Below are positions 1 to 7,896 of a stretch of DNA of 64,000 nt, in pieces (position 1 is the first letter of the stretch; the number at the start of each line of letters is the position of its first letter). Source of the stretch: Sulfuritalea sp. (GTDB taxonomy: Bacteria > Pseudomonadota > Gammaproteobacteria > Burkholderiales > Rhodocyclaceae). A model generated the notes under the pieces. It ran no database searches. It was not told the origin of the DNA and was given only the letters and a program-made list of their open reading frames with translations. The DNA lies in the NCBI RefSeq assembly GCF_017302275.1, contig NZ_JAFLDR010000005.1, forward strand, positions 1-64,000, given 5' to 3'. The position numbers and the translations under genes were made by a program.

Positions 1-93
1 ATTCTATAAAACGAAACATAGCATTCCGATAACTGGAACACGTGTAACTCTAAACACAAAAAAACAACTTGTCAACAAAAAGTATTACAATAC

Positions 94-108
94 GAGACAT
101 CATGTCTC
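94..108. promoter_or_regulatory. Perfect 6-3-6 inverted repeat upstream of the first IclR gene
   Basis: GAGACA-TCA-TGTCTC is a perfect palindrome centred 36 bases before the IclR start codon, in an AT-rich leader. Its size fits an IclR-family operator, so autoregulation is a reasonable inference. No convincing -35/-10 pair could be aligned next to it. Confidence 0.45.
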
Positions 109-136
109 ACTAATACTGATAAAGGAGCTTAAATCA

Positions 137-958
137 ATGGACAAGAGTGCTCTTAAACTGCTCTCCGAACCCGCCCGAATCGATGGCGAGACACCGGCAT
201 TGCGGTTGTTTGCCTTGCTGGAGGTGATCGCCGGCAAGAACCAGTTCTTCTCGCTGCAAAGCCTTGTGGAGGAAACCGGCCTGCCCAAGCCGACCTTGCA
301 CCGTATGCTCCAGCAACTGGAAAGCGCCGGCATGCTGCAGCGGGAGAGCGATGGCCGCCACTACGGCACCGGCCTGCGGCTGCGCCGCCTCGCGGAAGAC
401 CTGCTGCTCAACAACACGGTACATGGCGCGCGCCATGCGGTACTCCGCAAACTTGTGGAGGAGGTCGGCGAAAGCTGCAACATCACGGCGCTATCAGGTA
501 GCGAAGTGCTCTATCTCGATCGGGTGGAAACTCCCGCGCCGCTGCGCTTCTACTTGCATCCCGGGTCGCGCGTGCCCGCACACTGTTCGGCCAGTGGCAA
601 GCTCTTCCTGAGTCAGATGGCTCCCAGCCAGCGGCGGCGCCTGCTGGAACATGCGCCGCTTGAGCAGTACACGGCGCGCACCCTGATCGACATCGATGCG
701 CTGGAGCACGAGATTGAAAAAGTCAAGCGTGACGGACACGCGGTCGACAATGAGGAGTTCTTACCCGGACTGTTCTGCATCGCCATGCTGGTGCCTCGTA
801 GCGGGGGGCGTTCGAACCTGGGTATCGCCATTCAAGCGCCGGTGATGCGGCTTTCCCCCGACAAGGCGATCCAGTTTCTGCCAGCGCTGCAGCGCGCAGC
901 GACTGCCATTGCCGCCATCGACGCCGAAGCCATTTCAACGGACAGGACAGGGACATGA
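137..958 (+). CDS. IclR-family transcriptional regulator (first paralogue)
   Basis: The 273-residue protein has the IclR layout: an N-terminal winged helix-turn-helix (about residues 25-85, with LPKPTLHRML as recognition helix) and a C-terminal effector-binding domain (about 95-265, with GSRVPAHCSASGKLFLSQ). The start is fixed by AAAGGAG eight bases upstream. Its stop overlaps the cobS-like start by ATGA, so the regulator leads its own operon. It is clearly paralogous to the IclR protein encoded at 5443-6213; both keep LYLDRVET/IYIDRVET and SGKLFLSQM. The effector is unknown; a sulfonate or its breakdown product would fit the neighbours. Confidence 0.93.
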   Translation: MDKSALKLLSEPARIDGETPALRLFALLEVIAGKNQFFSLQSLVEETGLPKPTLHRMLQQLESAGMLQRESDGRHYGTGLRLRRLAEDLLLNNTVHGARHAVLRKLVEEVGESCNITALSGSEVLYLDRVETPAPLRFYLHPGSRVPAHCSASGKLFLSQMAPSQRRRLLEHAPLEQYTARTLIDIDALEHEIEKVKRDGHAVDNEEFLPGLFCIAMLVPRSGGRSNLGIAIQAPVMRLSPDKAIQFLPALQRAATAIAAIDAEAISTDRTGT

Positions 959-1935
959 CGGACCTCAGCCAGTTTCAACCTGACCGGCAGGTATCCGTGC
1001 GCGAGGCATTCGGCATCGATTCCGACATGACAGTTCCGGCTTTCAGCGAACGCGACGATCATGTGCCCGAGGTGGACACGGTCTACCGCTTTAATCCGGA
1101 CGTGACGCTGGCCATCCTTGCCGGTTTCACCCGTAACCGCCGGGTGATGGTGCAGGGGCTGCACGGCACGGGAAAGTCGACTCATCTCGAGCAGGTCGCG
1201 GCGCGTCTCAACTGGCCCTGCGTGCGGGTCAACCTCGACGGCCACATCAGCCGCCTAGATCTTGTCGGCAAGGATGCCATCGTGCTGCGCGACGGCCAGC
1301 AGGTCACCGAATTTCAGGAAGGCATTGTGCCCTGGGCATTGCAACGACCGGTGGCACTGATTTTCGATGAATACGACGCCGGCCGGCCCGACGTGATGTT
1401 TGTCATCCAGCGCATTCTCGAACGCGACGGCAAATTCACCCTGCTCGACCAGAACCGGGTAATTCGCCCGCATCCAAGCTTCCGTCTATTTGCTACGTCG
1501 AATACCGTGGGGCTCGGTAATTTGTCCGGCATGTATCACGGCACGCAGGTGTTGAACCAGGCGCAGATTGACCGCTGGAACATTGTCGCCACGCTGAACT
1601 ACCTGCCGGCAGAAGAAGAGGTCGCGATCGTGCTGGCCCGTGTGCCCGGCAAGAACAACGACCTTGGCCGCAGTCTGATCCGCTCCATGGTTGCGGTGGC
1701 GGAACTGACGCGAAAGGGCTTTGCCACCGGGGATATTTCGCTACTGATGTCGCCGCGCACCGTTATCACCTGGGCAGAGAACTGCGAGATATTCCGCAAT
1801 CCGGCACTGGCCTTTCGGTTGTCCTTCCTCAACAAGTGCGACGAAAGCGAGCGCGCCATCGTCGCCGAGTATTACCAGCGCTGCTTCGGCGAGGAACTCG
1901 ACGAGTCGTGGATGCGAGAGGCGGGGCGACATTGA
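955..1935 (+). CDS. CobS-like AAA+ ATPase (MoxR/CobS group)
   Basis: The 326-residue protein resembles the AAA+ subunit of aerobic cobaltochelatase. It has a Walker A motif GLHGTGKST (about residues 69-77), a Walker B LIFDEYDA and a sensor-like LFATSNTVG. CobS works with the VWA protein CobT to drive cobalt insertion by CobN into hydrogenobyrinic acid a,c-diamide. A CobT-like partner is two genes downstream, but no CobN or other cobalamin gene lies in the window. The job may therefore be a related metal-loading or protein-remodelling task. Translation is coupled to the IclR gene by ATGA. Confidence 0.82.
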   Translation: MTDLSQFQPDRQVSVREAFGIDSDMTVPAFSERDDHVPEVDTVYRFNPDVTLAILAGFTRNRRVMVQGLHGTGKSTHLEQVAARLNWPCVRVNLDGHISRLDLVGKDAIVLRDGQQVTEFQEGIVPWALQRPVALIFDEYDAGRPDVMFVIQRILERDGKFTLLDQNRVIRPHPSFRLFATSNTVGLGNLSGMYHGTQVLNQAQIDRWNIVATLNYLPAEEEVAIVLARVPGKNNDLGRSLIRSMVAVAELTRKGFATGDISLLMSPRTVITWAENCEIFRNPALAFRLSFLNKCDESERAIVAEYYQRCFGEELDESWMREAGRH

Positions 1936-1951
1936 ACTTAAGGATCGCAAT

Positions 1952-1993
1952 ATGCAGTTCGTACGCACCGGACGCGGCCAGGTAGAGCAATGA
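1952..1993 (+). CDS. Possible 13-residue coupling ORF (MQFVRTGRGQVEQ)
   Basis: An ATG preceded by TAAGGA at good spacing opens a 13-codon frame. Its TGA overlaps the TauE start as ATGA. It may be a translated leader that feeds ribosomes into the TauE gene, which otherwise has only a weak Shine-Dalgarno (GGTAGAG). No homology is claimed and the peptide may have no function of its own. Confidence 0.4.
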   Translation: MQFVRTGRGQVEQ

Positions 1994-2736
1994 TCCTGCC
2001 ATCTGCCGACATCTTGGTTAGCCTCGCTCTGATCATCACTATCGCGTTCGCCATTTATGGCCTGACCGGGTTTGGCGCAGTCGTCGCCGGCATGCCGTTC
2101 ATGGTGATCTTCATTCCGCTGCAAACTGCCGTAACGCTGATGCTGGTGTTCTCACTGTTCGCTGGATCGGCGGTAGGTATCAGGCAGCGCCAAGCCGTAG
2201 ACTTCAGGGAGATTTGGCGCTTGCTGCCCTACCTGTTGGTCGGCCTGGTATTGGGAACGAGCATCCTGATTCAAGTGCCGGAGAAATACTTGCTCTTTCT
2301 GCTTGGCATGTTTCTGCTCTGCTACTCAAGCTGGAGTCTGTTTTTTCGCCCTGTCAGCGAACCGATAGCTGTCGGCTGGGCCGCGCCGCTTGGTATTGGC
2401 GGCGGCTTCTTTTCGGCCCTTTTTGGAACGGGCGGTCCGATCTACACCATTTACCTGGTCCGCCGCATTACAGATAAACACGTGTTGCGGGCGACCACCA
2501 GTCTGATGGTCTTGATTTCAGCGATAAGCCGCTTCGTGCTATTTCTGATGACTGGTTTCTTTGCGCGCGACGATGTGTTGCAGCTTGCCCTGTTCCTGCT
2601 GCCATTTGTATTTCTGGGGCTCTTTGTCGGCCACTACTTACATCGCCGCTTTCCCTTGTACCGCATCATGCAAGCCATCTGGCTAATCCTCATGGTGGCA
2701 GGCGTCAATGTCGTCCGTCAGGGGCTGGCGCGATGA
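1990..2736 (+). CDS. TauE/SafE-family sulfite or sulfonate exporter
   Basis: This 248-residue protein is strongly hydrophobic, with about eight membrane segments. It shows the TauE/SafE internal repeat: a GLTGFGAVVAGMP motif near the N-terminus and the matching GIGGGFFSALFGTGGP motif in the second half. Family members export sulfite, sulfoacetate or other anions from organosulfonate breakdown. That fits the sulfoacetate-type genes 3.7 kb downstream, although the link is inferred. The start overlaps the 13-codon ORF and the stop overlaps the 31-codon ORF, each by ATGA. Confidence 0.88.
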   Translation: MILPSADILVSLALIITIAFAIYGLTGFGAVVAGMPFMVIFIPLQTAVTLMLVFSLFAGSAVGIRQRQAVDFREIWRLLPYLLVGLVLGTSILIQVPEKYLLFLLGMFLLCYSSWSLFFRPVSEPIAVGWAAPLGIGGGFFSALFGTGGPIYTIYLVRRITDKHVLRATTSLMVLISAISRFVLFLMTGFFARDDVLQLALFLLPFVFLGLFVGHYLHRRFPLYRIMQAIWLILMVAGVNVVRQGLAR

Positions 2737-2828
2737 AGGCGAACGTCAGGGTCAATATCCCCGTCTCGTCAGCGCCGACTTTTTGTAGCAGTTTGCACTC
2801 GCATCCAATGCCGGGGACCAAGGCATGA
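2733..2828 (+). CDS. Possible 31-residue coupling ORF between tauE-like and cobT-like genes
   Basis: A 31-codon frame starts inside the TauE stop (ATGA) and ends inside the CobT start (ATGA), filling the whole intergenic gap. The peptide starts MKANVRVNIP and ends HPMPGTKA, with one Cys and no membrane segment. The exact fit at both ends suggests real translational coupling rather than chance. Its function is unknown; it could be a coupling device, a small protein or the relic of a larger one. Confidence 0.4.
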   Translation: MKANVRVNIPVSSAPTFCSSLHSHPMPGTKA

Positions 2829-4561
2829 CCGCCAGCGCCCAGCAGCGCGCCAAGAGACAGCAGCGCGTCGAGGAGCTTTGCGCCGCCAGCCTGCGTGCCC
2901 TCACCGGCAGCCCCGACCTGCACTATCGCGGTCGGCAACTACATCTGGGCTCACAGCGCGTTCCGCTGCATGCGCCGCATCTGAAAGTCGACAGCGATGA
3001 GGATGATTTTGCCGAATGTCGCGGCGCGGCTGATGCCACGGCCTTGCGTCTGCTGCACTCCGATCCGGCGGTCCATCGCGAATTCTGTCCCGGCGATGAT
3101 GATCGCATCGCCCGCCTGATGTTCGAATGGCTGGAACAGATGCGCGTCGAAACCCTGGTGCGCGAAGACATGCCCGGCATGCGTCACAACCTGCGGCAAC
3201 GCTTCGAACACTGGTCGCGGAACTTCTATCGTGCAGGCCTGACCGAAGGCACGCTCGGCATCCTGTTGTACACCGCGGCCCAGGTGTGCTGGGCGCGCCT
3301 CAATGCTCAGCGCGTGCTGGAAGAAACCGAGGACTACATCGAAGACACCCGTTTCAAGCTGGCCTCACGGATCGGCACGCCGCTCGCCGGCATGCGCTGC
3401 TGCCGCCATGACCAGCGGCAGTTTGCGCCCCATGCACTGGAGATTTCCCGCCTGATCAGCGAGATGGCCGATGGCGAGCAAGGGGAAGGCGGCCGCGAGG
3501 ACAAGACGGCGACAGATGAGGAGCAGGAAGCCGCCAGCCGCTTTGCGCTGTTGCTCGACTTTGATCAGGGCGAGGGCGATGCACCGGCACTTGCGACCAG
3601 CGGCGAGAGCAAGGTGTTTGCCGATGCCGACCAGACCTATCGGGCGTTTACGACACTCTACGATACCGAAGTCGATGCCAAGTCCCTGGTGCGCGAGGCG
3701 CTGCTGCGCGAATACCGCGAGAAACTGGATCAGCGTGTGGCGGGGCAGGGCGTCAATATTCCGCGGCTGGCGCGCCTGCTGAAAGCCATGCTCGCGAAAC
3801 CCGACGACGACGGCTGGCTTTTCGGCGAAGAGGAAGGGATTATCGATGGCCGGCGGCTGGCCCAGTTGATCAGCTCACCTGCCGAGCACCGAGTGTTCCG
3901 GCAGAACCGCTACGTGCCGGTGGCGGACTGCCTGGTGAGCGTTCTGGTCGATTGCTCCGGCTCAATGAAGGCGCACATCGAAGCGGTGGCAACACTGATC
4001 GACATCCTGCTGCGCGCACTGGAAATGGCCGGCGTGAGCTCCGAACTGCTGGGTTTCACCACGGGCGCGTGGAACGGCGGGCGCGCCTGGAAAGACTGGA
4101 ACCGACAGGGCGAACCCACGCACCCCGGTCGGCTCAACGAAGTCTCTCATATGGTATTCAAGAGCGCCGACCGCAGCTGGCGGCGCTCGCGTAGCGGCGT
4201 CGCAGCCCTGCTCAAGGCCGACCTGTTTCGCGAAGGCATCGACGGCGAGGCGGTGGATTGGGCCTGCAACCGCATGCTGGCAAGAAGCGAGCCGCGCCGC
4301 ATTCTGATCGTGATTTCCGATGGCTGTCCGAATGACGCCGCAACCGGGCGCGCCAACGATGCCTTTTATCTCGACAACCACCTCAAGGACGTGGTGGCGC
4401 GACGCGAGCGCGAAGGCGCGGTGGAAATCATGGGGCTGGGCGTCGGCCTCGACCTCAGCCCCTTTTACCTGAACAGCCTGGCGACCGACATGACGCAGGC
4501 ACTGGACAACGCGCTGCTCTACGAAATCGTGCAGTTGATCGGCAGAAAACACCGACGCTGA
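2825..4561 (+). CDS. CobT-like VWA-domain chelatase subunit
   Basis: The 578-residue protein matches the CobT layout. It has an N-terminal helical region, an acidic stretch (about residues 212-240, rich in D/E) and a C-terminal VWA domain. The VWA domain has a MIDAS motif DCSGS starting at residue 376, followed by a CobT-type segment (LLGFTTGAWNGGRAW) and VISDGCPND. In cobaltochelatase, CobT pairs with CobS as the ATP-driven chaperone of CobN. Here it is separated from cobS by the TauE gene, which is unusual. The length is close to typical CobT (about 600). Without CobN in view, cobalt chelation is only one option. Confidence 0.82.
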   Translation: MTASAQQRAKRQQRVEELCAASLRALTGSPDLHYRGRQLHLGSQRVPLHAPHLKVDSDEDDFAECRGAADATALRLLHSDPAVHREFCPGDDDRIARLMFEWLEQMRVETLVREDMPGMRHNLRQRFEHWSRNFYRAGLTEGTLGILLYTAAQVCWARLNAQRVLEETEDYIEDTRFKLASRIGTPLAGMRCCRHDQRQFAPHALEISRLISEMADGEQGEGGREDKTATDEEQEAASRFALLLDFDQGEGDAPALATSGESKVFADADQTYRAFTTLYDTEVDAKSLVREALLREYREKLDQRVAGQGVNIPRLARLLKAMLAKPDDDGWLFGEEEGIIDGRRLAQLISSPAEHRVFRQNRYVPVADCLVSVLVDCSGSMKAHIEAVATLIDILLRALEMAGVSSELLGFTTGAWNGGRAWKDWNRQGEPTHPGRLNEVSHMVFKSADRSWRRSRSGVAALLKADLFREGIDGEAVDWACNRMLARSEPRRILIVISDGCPNDAATGRANDAFYLDNHLKDVVARREREGAVEIMGLGVGLDLSPFYLNSLATDMTQALDNALLYEIVQLIGRKHRR

Positions 4562-4585
4562 AACATAAACTCGAAAGGATCTGGC

Positions 4586-4936
4586 ATGGCAAAGAAGCGC
4601 ATGGTGGTGCAGTTTGGGCAGGGCCACTCGATACGCCGCGTGGACTACACCGCAGCAGCCGAGCGGGCGGTGCGCGATGCACTGTGGCACAACTCGCTGA
4701 CCGTTGCCGAAGCCTTTGGTTTCCCCAAGTCGGCCATGATCATAGATGTGGAAATCGGCGTGCAGAAGCCCGAGGAAGTCAATGTCGACGAAATCATCAA
4801 GGTCTTCCCGTACGGCCAGCCTTCGGTGCGCGTGGTGCGTGGCGGGCTGGATATTCCCAAACCGCATCGCGAGGGCATCAACATCATTGCCAACGCGGCA
4901 GTCATCGTCTCGTTCGCCATGGAGGCAGAGAAATGA
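4586..4936 (+). CDS. Lin0512-family protein, first copy
   Basis: This small 116-residue protein belongs to the uncharacterised Lin0512 family. Recognisable are an N-terminal strand with a glycine turn (VVQFGQGHSI), the D-Y-T-x-A-A-x-R-A-V-x-D-A-L segment, and IGVQKPEEV. No signal peptide or membrane segment is present. AAAGGA lies seven bases upstream of the ATG. Its stop overlaps the second Lin0512 gene by ATGA, so the pair may form a hetero-oligomer. The molecular function of the family is not known to me. Confidence 0.8.
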   Translation: MAKKRMVVQFGQGHSIRRVDYTAAAERAVRDALWHNSLTVAEAFGFPKSAMIIDVEIGVQKPEEVNVDEIIKVFPYGQPSVRVVRGGLDIPKPHREGINIIANAAVIVSFAMEAEK

Positions 4937-5325
4937 CAAGACCCACGAACTCAAGTGAGGAAAAGCGCGTCATCTTGGAAACTGGTAGCGGCAACGACCT
5001 GTACGGCGAGGACTACACCAAAGCCGCCTGCCGTGCCGTACAGGACGCGCTGCATCACTCATCCATCATCATCTTCCGCAGCCTCGACATCGATCACAAG
5101 ACCATGCGCGTGCAAGTCACCATCGGCGTGCAGGAACCGGACAAGGTCGACACCACCTTAGTGGCCGCGGAACTGCCGCGGGGGTATGCCGAGGTCACCG
5201 CCGTGTTCGGCGGCCTGAATGTGCATGACCCCGAACTGGGTACGACTCATGTCGTTGCTACTGCAGCTGTCGAGGCCTATGTGCCAATCGATGCGGCAGC
5301 GTGGAGGCTTTGCAACGCCGTTTGA
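4933..5325 (+). CDS. Lin0512-family protein, second copy
   Basis: The 130-residue protein is a divergent paralogue of the preceding one. It shares the D-Y-T-K-A-A-x-R-A-V-Q-D-A-L block, IGVQEPDKVD and a C-terminal VVATAAVEAYVPIDAAAW segment. It starts with the ATGA overlap at 4933; the longer frame reading back into the first copy has no support. This is the last gene of the IclR-CobS-TauE-CobT operon and is followed by a probable terminator. A degenerate copy of its 3' end lies at 16310-16426. Confidence 0.8.
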   Translation: MTRPTNSSEEKRVILETGSGNDLYGEDYTKAACRAVQDALHHSSIIIFRSLDIDHKTMRVQVTIGVQEPDKVDTTLVAAELPRGYAEVTAVFGGLNVHDPELGTTHVVATAAVEAYVPIDAAAWRLCNAV

Positions 5326-5348
5326 TCTGGGACCGGTCTGAATTCACG

Positions 5349-5379
5349 GTCGGCGCCGTCCTGCCATCGCCGACTTTTG
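5349..5379 (+). terminator. Probable rho-independent terminator of the first operon
   Basis: GTCGGCG (5349-5355) pairs with CGCCGAC (5368-5374) across a 12-base loop and is followed by TTTTG. It lies between the end of the second Lin0512 gene and the convergent IclR gene. Confidence 0.5.
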
Positions 5380-5442
5380 TGGGGGATCGAAAATGTGCGG
5401 CCGTTGCGACCTGCCGAGGTCGCTCGCAAGCAGGGAGCGATA

Positions 5443-6213
5443 CTATTTCGCCGCGAATGTCGCCGTCATCGCGTCGGCGGCGCGTTGCAGGTTGGGCAAG
5501 AATTCCATTGCGCGGTTCATCGGCAGGCGTGCCACCGGCGCTTGTAGTGCCAAACTGGCGATCATTTTTCCTCGAGCATCCCTTACGGGCACCGCAACAC
5601 CAATCACGCCAGCCTGAAACTCCTCGCTATTCACCCCGACTTGGGTGACGGCGATACGCTCGAGTTGTGATTCGAGCAGGTTAATGTCGGTGATGGTGTT
5701 GTCGGTATAGCGTTTGCAGCTTAGTGATTCGAGCAGCCTGCGCCGCCGCGCCTTGGGCATCTGACTGAGAAACAGTTTGCCGCTTGAGGTGCAGTGCAAA
5801 GGTACACGCGAACCGGGCTTGAGTTCGGCTTTGAGCGACCAGTCGGTCTCGACCCGGTCGATGTAGATGATCTCGTCGCCACTGAGCATGGCGAGATTGC
5901 ACGTTTCGCCGATTTCATCCACCACCCGCCGCAGAATGACGTGGCGTTCAGTGCGCACGGAGTTGTTGGTCATGATTTCGAGGCCGAAGCGCGCCAGACG
6001 GTGCCCGACAGCGTAGGTTTTGCCGGTTGGCTCGCGCTGCACAAGCCCCGCGCCTTCCAGCATCGACAAAATCCGGAAGACGGTGGGTACCGGTAGCCCG
6101 CAACCGTCAACTATTTCAGATAGCGATATGGGGCGGTCCGCACGGACGATGATCTCAGTGATCGCGAATGCTCGAAGTGCGGCGGCTGAAGTCGGTGATG
6201 AAGTTTCGCCCAT
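5443..6213 (-). CDS. IclR-family regulator, SauR-like (second paralogue)
   Basis: The 256-residue protein has the IclR winged helix-turn-helix (LPVPTVFRILSMLEGAG near residues 40-56) and an effector-binding domain carrying GSRVPLHCTSSGKLFLSQM. It is transcribed divergently from the acylating aldehyde dehydrogenase gene across 219 bp. This is the layout of sauR with sauS in sulfoacetate-degrading Cupriavidus. Two AT-rich IclR-box-like sites lie in the shared intergenic region. It is a paralogue of the protein at 137-958, so the two regulators may respond to related signals. Confidence 0.9.
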   Translation of the reverse strand: MGETSSPTSAAALRAFAITEIIVRADRPISLSEIVDGCGLPVPTVFRILSMLEGAGLVQREPTGKTYAVGHRLARFGLEIMTNNSVRTERHVILRRVVDEIGETCNLAMLSGDEIIYIDRVETDWSLKAELKPGSRVPLHCTSSGKLFLSQMPKARRRRLLESLSCKRYTDNTITDINLLESQLERIAVTQVGVNSEEFQAGVIGVAVPVRDARGKMIASLALQAPVARLPMNRAMEFLPNLQRAADAMTATFAAK

Positions 6214-6295
6214 GGAAGTCTTCCTGAATCTGGTTTGAAATCAAGCCCAAGAATACACCATCCCTTACAAAGGCGGTTTCTAATTACGCTATTAA

Positions 6296-6312
6296 TGGAA
6301 AAATATATTTCA
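6296..6312. promoter_or_regulatory. IclR-box-like imperfect palindrome, upstream site
   Basis: TGGAAA-AATAT-ATTTCA resembles the IclR half-site pair TGGAAA/TTTCCA. It sits about 18 bases upstream of the -35 element. It could serve either divergent gene. Confidence 0.4.
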
Positions 6313-6329
6313 TTTACAGATAATTTAGC

Positions 6330-6359
6330 TTGACAAGCCCTTTCGAGTATCTGTATAGT
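6330..6359 (+). promoter_or_regulatory. Sigma-70 promoter of the sauS-like operon
   Basis: A perfect TTGACA -35 element (6330-6335) is followed after 18 bases by TATAGT (6354-6359) with TG just before it. Transcription would start near 6366 and give a leader of about 67 bases. Confidence 0.65.
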
Positions 6360-6366
6360 TAATATA

Positions 6367-6381
6367 TTGAAATTATTTTTA
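6367..6381. promoter_or_regulatory. IclR-box-like site at the predicted transcription start
   Basis: TTGAAATTATTTTTA differs at three positions from the E. coli IclR consensus TGGAAATNATTTCCA. Its place at or just after +1 would suit repression by the divergent IclR protein. Confidence 0.4.
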
Positions 6382-6432
6382 CCGTTTTTAGCGATTTAAG
6401 GTGTGGCGCCATAGCGCCTTTGAGGAGGAATC

Positions 6433-7863
6433 ATGGCAACTGAATCGGTAGCATCAGTCCAAGCAAGCACCGCTCAAATTACCGTTGCCGCGTTAGTCAG
6501 CCGCGCTCGCGTCGCGCAACGTCAATTTGAACAGTGTACTCAGGAGCAAGTCGACGAAGCCGTCCTCGCTGCTGGGTGGGCCATCATGGAACCTGGCCGC
6601 AACCGACACCTCGCGGAGATGGCGGTGCGGGATACCGGGCTCGGCGATGTCGACGACAAGATCACCAAGAATTTCCGCAAGACACTCGGATTGTTGAGGG
6701 ACCTCCAAGGCGTCAGGACGGTAGGTGTCATTGCCGAATACCCGGAACGCGGTCTTGTCGAAATTGCGCGGCCGGTTGGCGTTGTTGCCGCAGTCACACC
6801 GTCGACCAACCCAGCAGCCACACCGGCCAACAAGGTCATCAATGCACTCAAGTGTCGCAACGCGGTAATCATTGCGCCATCGCCGAAGGGACTATCAACG
6901 GCCGTCGCGCTGGTGGGCTATATCCATGCCGAATTGAAGAAGATCGGTTTGCCGGTCGATCTTGTGCAGTGTCTGCCTTCGCCGATCACCAAGGAGTCGA
7001 CGCTGGAACTGATGAAGCAGGCAGATCTGGTGGTCGCCACTGGTTCGCAAAACAACATTCGTACGGCCGCCACTTGCGGAACACCAGCCTTTGGTGTTGG
7101 GGCCGGCAACGTCGCCTCGATTATCGACCTGAGTGCAAACTTGAAGGAGGCGGCTCAAGCCATCGCGGACTCCAAGACCTTTGATAACGCTACCAGTTGC
7201 TCTTCCGAGAACAGTACAGTCATTCTCGACGGCGTCTATGAGAACGCCATCCAGGCTTTGAAAGCGGCTGGCGGAGTACTCTTGTCGGCTGATGAAAAAC
7301 AGCAGTTGCAGGCCGCGATGTGGCCCAACGGAAAGCTGTCCAGTATCGTGACCGCCCAGAAGGCGGCAAAAATCGCTGAAATTGCTGGTCTTGCCGATGC
7401 GCGCTTCGCCAATGCCCGCTTCCTGATGGTCGAGGAAACCGGCACCGGCCCGGAGTATCCCTATTCCGGCGAGAAGCTTTCGCCGGTGCTTACTGTCTAT
7501 CGGGCGAAGGATTTCGACGCGGCCTGTCAGCGCGTCAGCGACATCTATGTCTACCAGGGCGCTGGTCATTCGGTCGGCATTCACTCGCAGGACGACGCCA
7601 ACATCCTGCGACTTGGCCTGGAATTGCCGGTTAGCCGCGTCATTGTCAATCAGGCGCACTGCTTTGCCACCGGCGGTTCGTTTGACAATGGCCTGCCGTT
7701 CTCGCTGTCCATGGGATGCGGCACCTGGGGAGGCAACAACTTCTCCGACAACATGAACTACCGGAACTACATGAACACCACACGCATCGCCAGGACCATT
7801 CCCGTGCGCATGCCGACCGAGAACGAGATCTTCGGCGATTACCTGGCGCGCCACGGCGCCTAG
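6433..7863 (+). CDS. sauS: Acylating aldehyde dehydrogenase, SauS-like (sulfoacetaldehyde dehydrogenase)
   Basis: This 476-residue protein belongs to the CoA-acylating aldehyde dehydrogenase group (EutE/AdhE N-domain/SauS). The catalytic cysteine is in NATSCSSENS (Cys256), and the cofactor-binding region contains VTPSTNPAATPANK. SauS interconverts sulfoacetyl-CoA and sulfoacetaldehyde with NADP(H). A strong GAGGAGGAA site precedes the ATG. The SauS assignment rests mainly on context: divergent IclR regulator, adjacent AMP-forming CoA ligase, and a sulfite-exporter-type gene nearby. An acetaldehyde- or succinate-semialdehyde-type enzyme remains possible. No Xsc is in the window to take the sulfoacetaldehyde further. 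Confidence 0.72.
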   Translation: MATESVASVQASTAQITVAALVSRARVAQRQFEQCTQEQVDEAVLAAGWAIMEPGRNRHLAEMAVRDTGLGDVDDKITKNFRKTLGLLRDLQGVRTVGVIAEYPERGLVEIARPVGVVAAVTPSTNPAATPANKVINALKCRNAVIIAPSPKGLSTAVALVGYIHAELKKIGLPVDLVQCLPSPITKESTLELMKQADLVVATGSQNNIRTAATCGTPAFGVGAGNVASIIDLSANLKEAAQAIADSKTFDNATSCSSENSTVILDGVYENAIQALKAAGGVLLSADEKQQLQAAMWPNGKLSSIVTAQKAAKIAEIAGLADARFANARFLMVEETGTGPEYPYSGEKLSPVLTVYRAKDFDAACQRVSDIYVYQGAGHSVGIHSQDDANILRLGLELPVSRVIVNQAHCFATGGSFDNGLPFSLSMGCGTWGGNNFSDNMNYRNYMNTTRIARTIPVRMPTENEIFGDYLARHGA

Positions 7864-7896
7864 TCCCCTTCCAGTCCGAGAAAAAGAGGCATACGA

